From contig NC_066848.1 in the NCBI RefSeq assembly GCF_001640805.2, forward strand, positions 22,926,483-22,990,482: a stretch of DNA of 64,000 nt, read 5' to 3'. This DNA comes from Lates calcarifer. Taxonomy: Eukaryota; Chordata; Actinopteri; Centropomidae. Below, piece by piece: positions 62,125 to 64,000 of this stretch. Within the stretch, counting starts at the first letter, position 1, and each line of letters starts with the position of its first letter. Under the pieces are notes generated by a model, which worked only from the letters and a program-made list of their open reading frames with translations, searched no databases and was not told the origin of the DNA. The position numbers and the translations under genes are program-made.

Positions 62125-64000
62125 GTATGACAGGCTGTAAACATAATTTTTCAAACGTTGAAGTTTGGTTCTCTTGGAAAATTGGATTTGAAATTCCTTC
62201 TGTCAACAGGGAATTACTTTTAACACTTGTTTGGGTGCAGGGTCGACCAGTTACCATGAAATCACAGTGTGTGCTACATGGGAGTTAATTTGCGGTTGAA
62301 CTGAGAGAATAGGAAAACTCTGGCTGTGTATTTATTGACTCTGAGCTGGAGAAAAAAGTTGGCCAGGAAAGTTTTGTTGGAAATTGACAATTGACAGTAA
62401 TCAGATTCCATAGTTTTGTGTTTCTCAGTGTTATTAAGCTTCATGAATAATAATCCCATTGGCAAGTGCAAAATGGAGAGAAAATTGAGTTCAGAAAATT
62501 AAAGCTTTCCAGATCTCCTGTTTTTATTTGAAAGACTGCAGCAATAAATCCTAATCCTAGAGCCATGCTGCCCTGAGTAGCTGCACTGATGCTTTGAGCT
62601 GAATGCTGATGTTAGCATGCTTACATGGTCAGTGACAATGTTAACATGCTGAAGTTCAGCAGGTACCATCTTAGTTTAGTGCATTAGCATGCTAACATTT
62701 GCTAATTAGCACTAAACATAAATTACAGCAGAGGCTGATAGGGATGTCATTAGCTATTTCAGGCTTGGAAATTTTGACCTGATGATGGCAGGATGGGGAT
62801 CACCAAAGTTATTACAGTTCATTCAGTTCTGAACGGGACATGAATGTCATAACCAAATTTCATGGCAATCAATCTGATAATTGTGGAGGGAGTTCCCTCA
62901 AAACCACAAATGACAACCTTGATTGTATTCATGTATGGTAATACTAGATGAAAAGTTACGGGATCACCATCTGGGGACTCATCCTCTGGGGACAGCGACA
63001 ATACCACCCCTAGATATTAAAACAATACCCAGAGAGTACCCAAACTGGTTGCATCCACGGTTTGTGTTTGCTATAAAGGCATTTTAATTTGGGAACTTCT
63101 GGATGAAAATGTTGTGCAGATGCTACTATGGAAGCTGTGCAGCCTGACTGTCTTATACTGCTCCCTGACCTCCTTACAAGCTCAGTTGAATTTCAGTCTC
63201 TCTGGGGAGTGAGGCATTGTTTATGCACTTGGTACAATGTGAGCACACTCTTTTCACATTTTGAGCACTGCAATCACAGATATTCAGCTGGGGTCACCTA
63301 TATATAATAAAAAGTTGGAAAAACCTTGTGCTATAACATAAGGGATCTAGATAAACAACAAAACAATTCCTGCTGGAGATGATGTGTTTGTAACCTTGTT
63401 TAAAACTATGTAATTTGGTGTGATTACTGCAGCCATTTACCATTACCTCTGCCTTCACAGACATGGGTAAATAAGGAAATTGTTAACAATTTAGTGGTCG
63501 GAGCCATTTCAGCCCCATTCAATACAGCATACTTGATGTACTTCCACCGCTTCAGCCTGCAGTCTGCATGTGGAGGTTCACAGGAGAGCAGAGCATTAGC
63601 AGGAAATGAAGGGAGAGGAGCACAGAGATGCTCCGCACAAACAACACTCCCATCTATCCACTCAGCTGTAGTGGATGAGGCATGGGAATGGGAATCCATG
63701 CAGCAACCAAGTGAAGGCAGTGATGCAACCAGAATACCAGCGTGTTACAGCACAGGGCGGAATGGGTGGAGGGGCCGAGGGGGTCACATCCCCCGTGGCC
63801 CAGGGTAATTTGGAGGTTATTTTCTACGTCCAACCTTTGAACTCTCACTATTCCTCTGCTGAGAACAGGCAAAATAGAACACGCTCGCTAAACTATGTGT
63901 GTGTGTGTACGTGTGAGGCCAGGGGTGTGTCCCCTCACTTAAGGCTGAGCCAGTCATACCCCCAGCTCCCCCCTCCTCCCTCCTCTGCTTCCCAGCATTC
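62125..64000. other. ttc7a: ttc7a intron 18 (partial)
   Basis: Contains a common fish repeat at about 62.57-63.02 kb and a GC-richer non-repetitive stretch at 63.48-63.83 kb. No further exon was recognised. Confidence 0.75.
62570..63020 (+). repeat. dispersed fish repeat ('gttagcatgctaacatttgc' family)
   Basis: Contains 'gcattagcatgctaacattt', 'aaattttgacctgatgatgg', 'aaatttcatggcaatcaatc' and 'aaaagttacgggatcaccat', a repeat I know as very common in percomorph fish. Nearly full length. Confidence 0.75.

Noticed and set aside
1..64000. CRISPR arrays, operons, phage or other prokaryotic systems
   Set aside because: The window is spliced vertebrate DNA. The only regular repeats are microsatellites and dispersed elements.

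Overview
The window looks like a teleost (probably percomorph) fish chromosome segment. It holds spliced vertebrate genes with GT-AG introns, dense (TG)n/(CA)n microsatellites, and fragments of several repeat families that I recognise as common in fish. Three protein genes are visible, all identified by reading exons and splice phases against family sequences I know. None of this was checked by a database search.

Layout. (1) About 1.0-13.7 kb, minus strand: the first five coding exons of mitochondrial glutamate dehydrogenase (glud1). The rest lies beyond the left edge. (2) About 13.7-20.0 kb: the glud1 promoter/CpG-rich block and a repeat-bearing gap. (3) 20.0-26.7 kb, plus strand: shieldin subunit 2 (shld2/fam35a) in ten coding exons. 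The coding sequence carries one surplus base in exon 6 that breaks the conserved frame. (4) About 26.7-30.8 kb: intergenic, with an inverted SINE-like copy, a LINE fossil and an unexplained minus-strand coding-like stretch. (5) 30.8 kb to beyond the right edge, plus strand: ttc7a. Eighteen coding exons (about 711 codons) are visible; the C-terminal exons lie outside.

The genes do not form a functional pathway: glud1 is mitochondrial nitrogen/carbon metabolism, shld2 is DNA double-strand-break repair, and ttc7a is a scaffold of the plasma-membrane PI4-kinase complex. glud1 and shld2 are divergent, the same order as GLUD1-SHLD2 on human chromosome 10. TTC7A sits elsewhere in human (chromosome 2), so its position next to shld2 is a synteny point to check.

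Main items for a second look: the shld2 exon 6 frameshift; a recurrent arrangement in which exons are preceded by UG repeats and followed by CA repeats (shld2 exon 6; ttc7a exons 6, 8, 10 and 11; partly glud1 exon 2); inverted SINE-like copies around the last shld2 exon; and a well-formed but unassigned minus-strand exon inside a ttc7a intron. I found no CRISPR array, operon, standalone RNA gene or other unusual multi-gene system.
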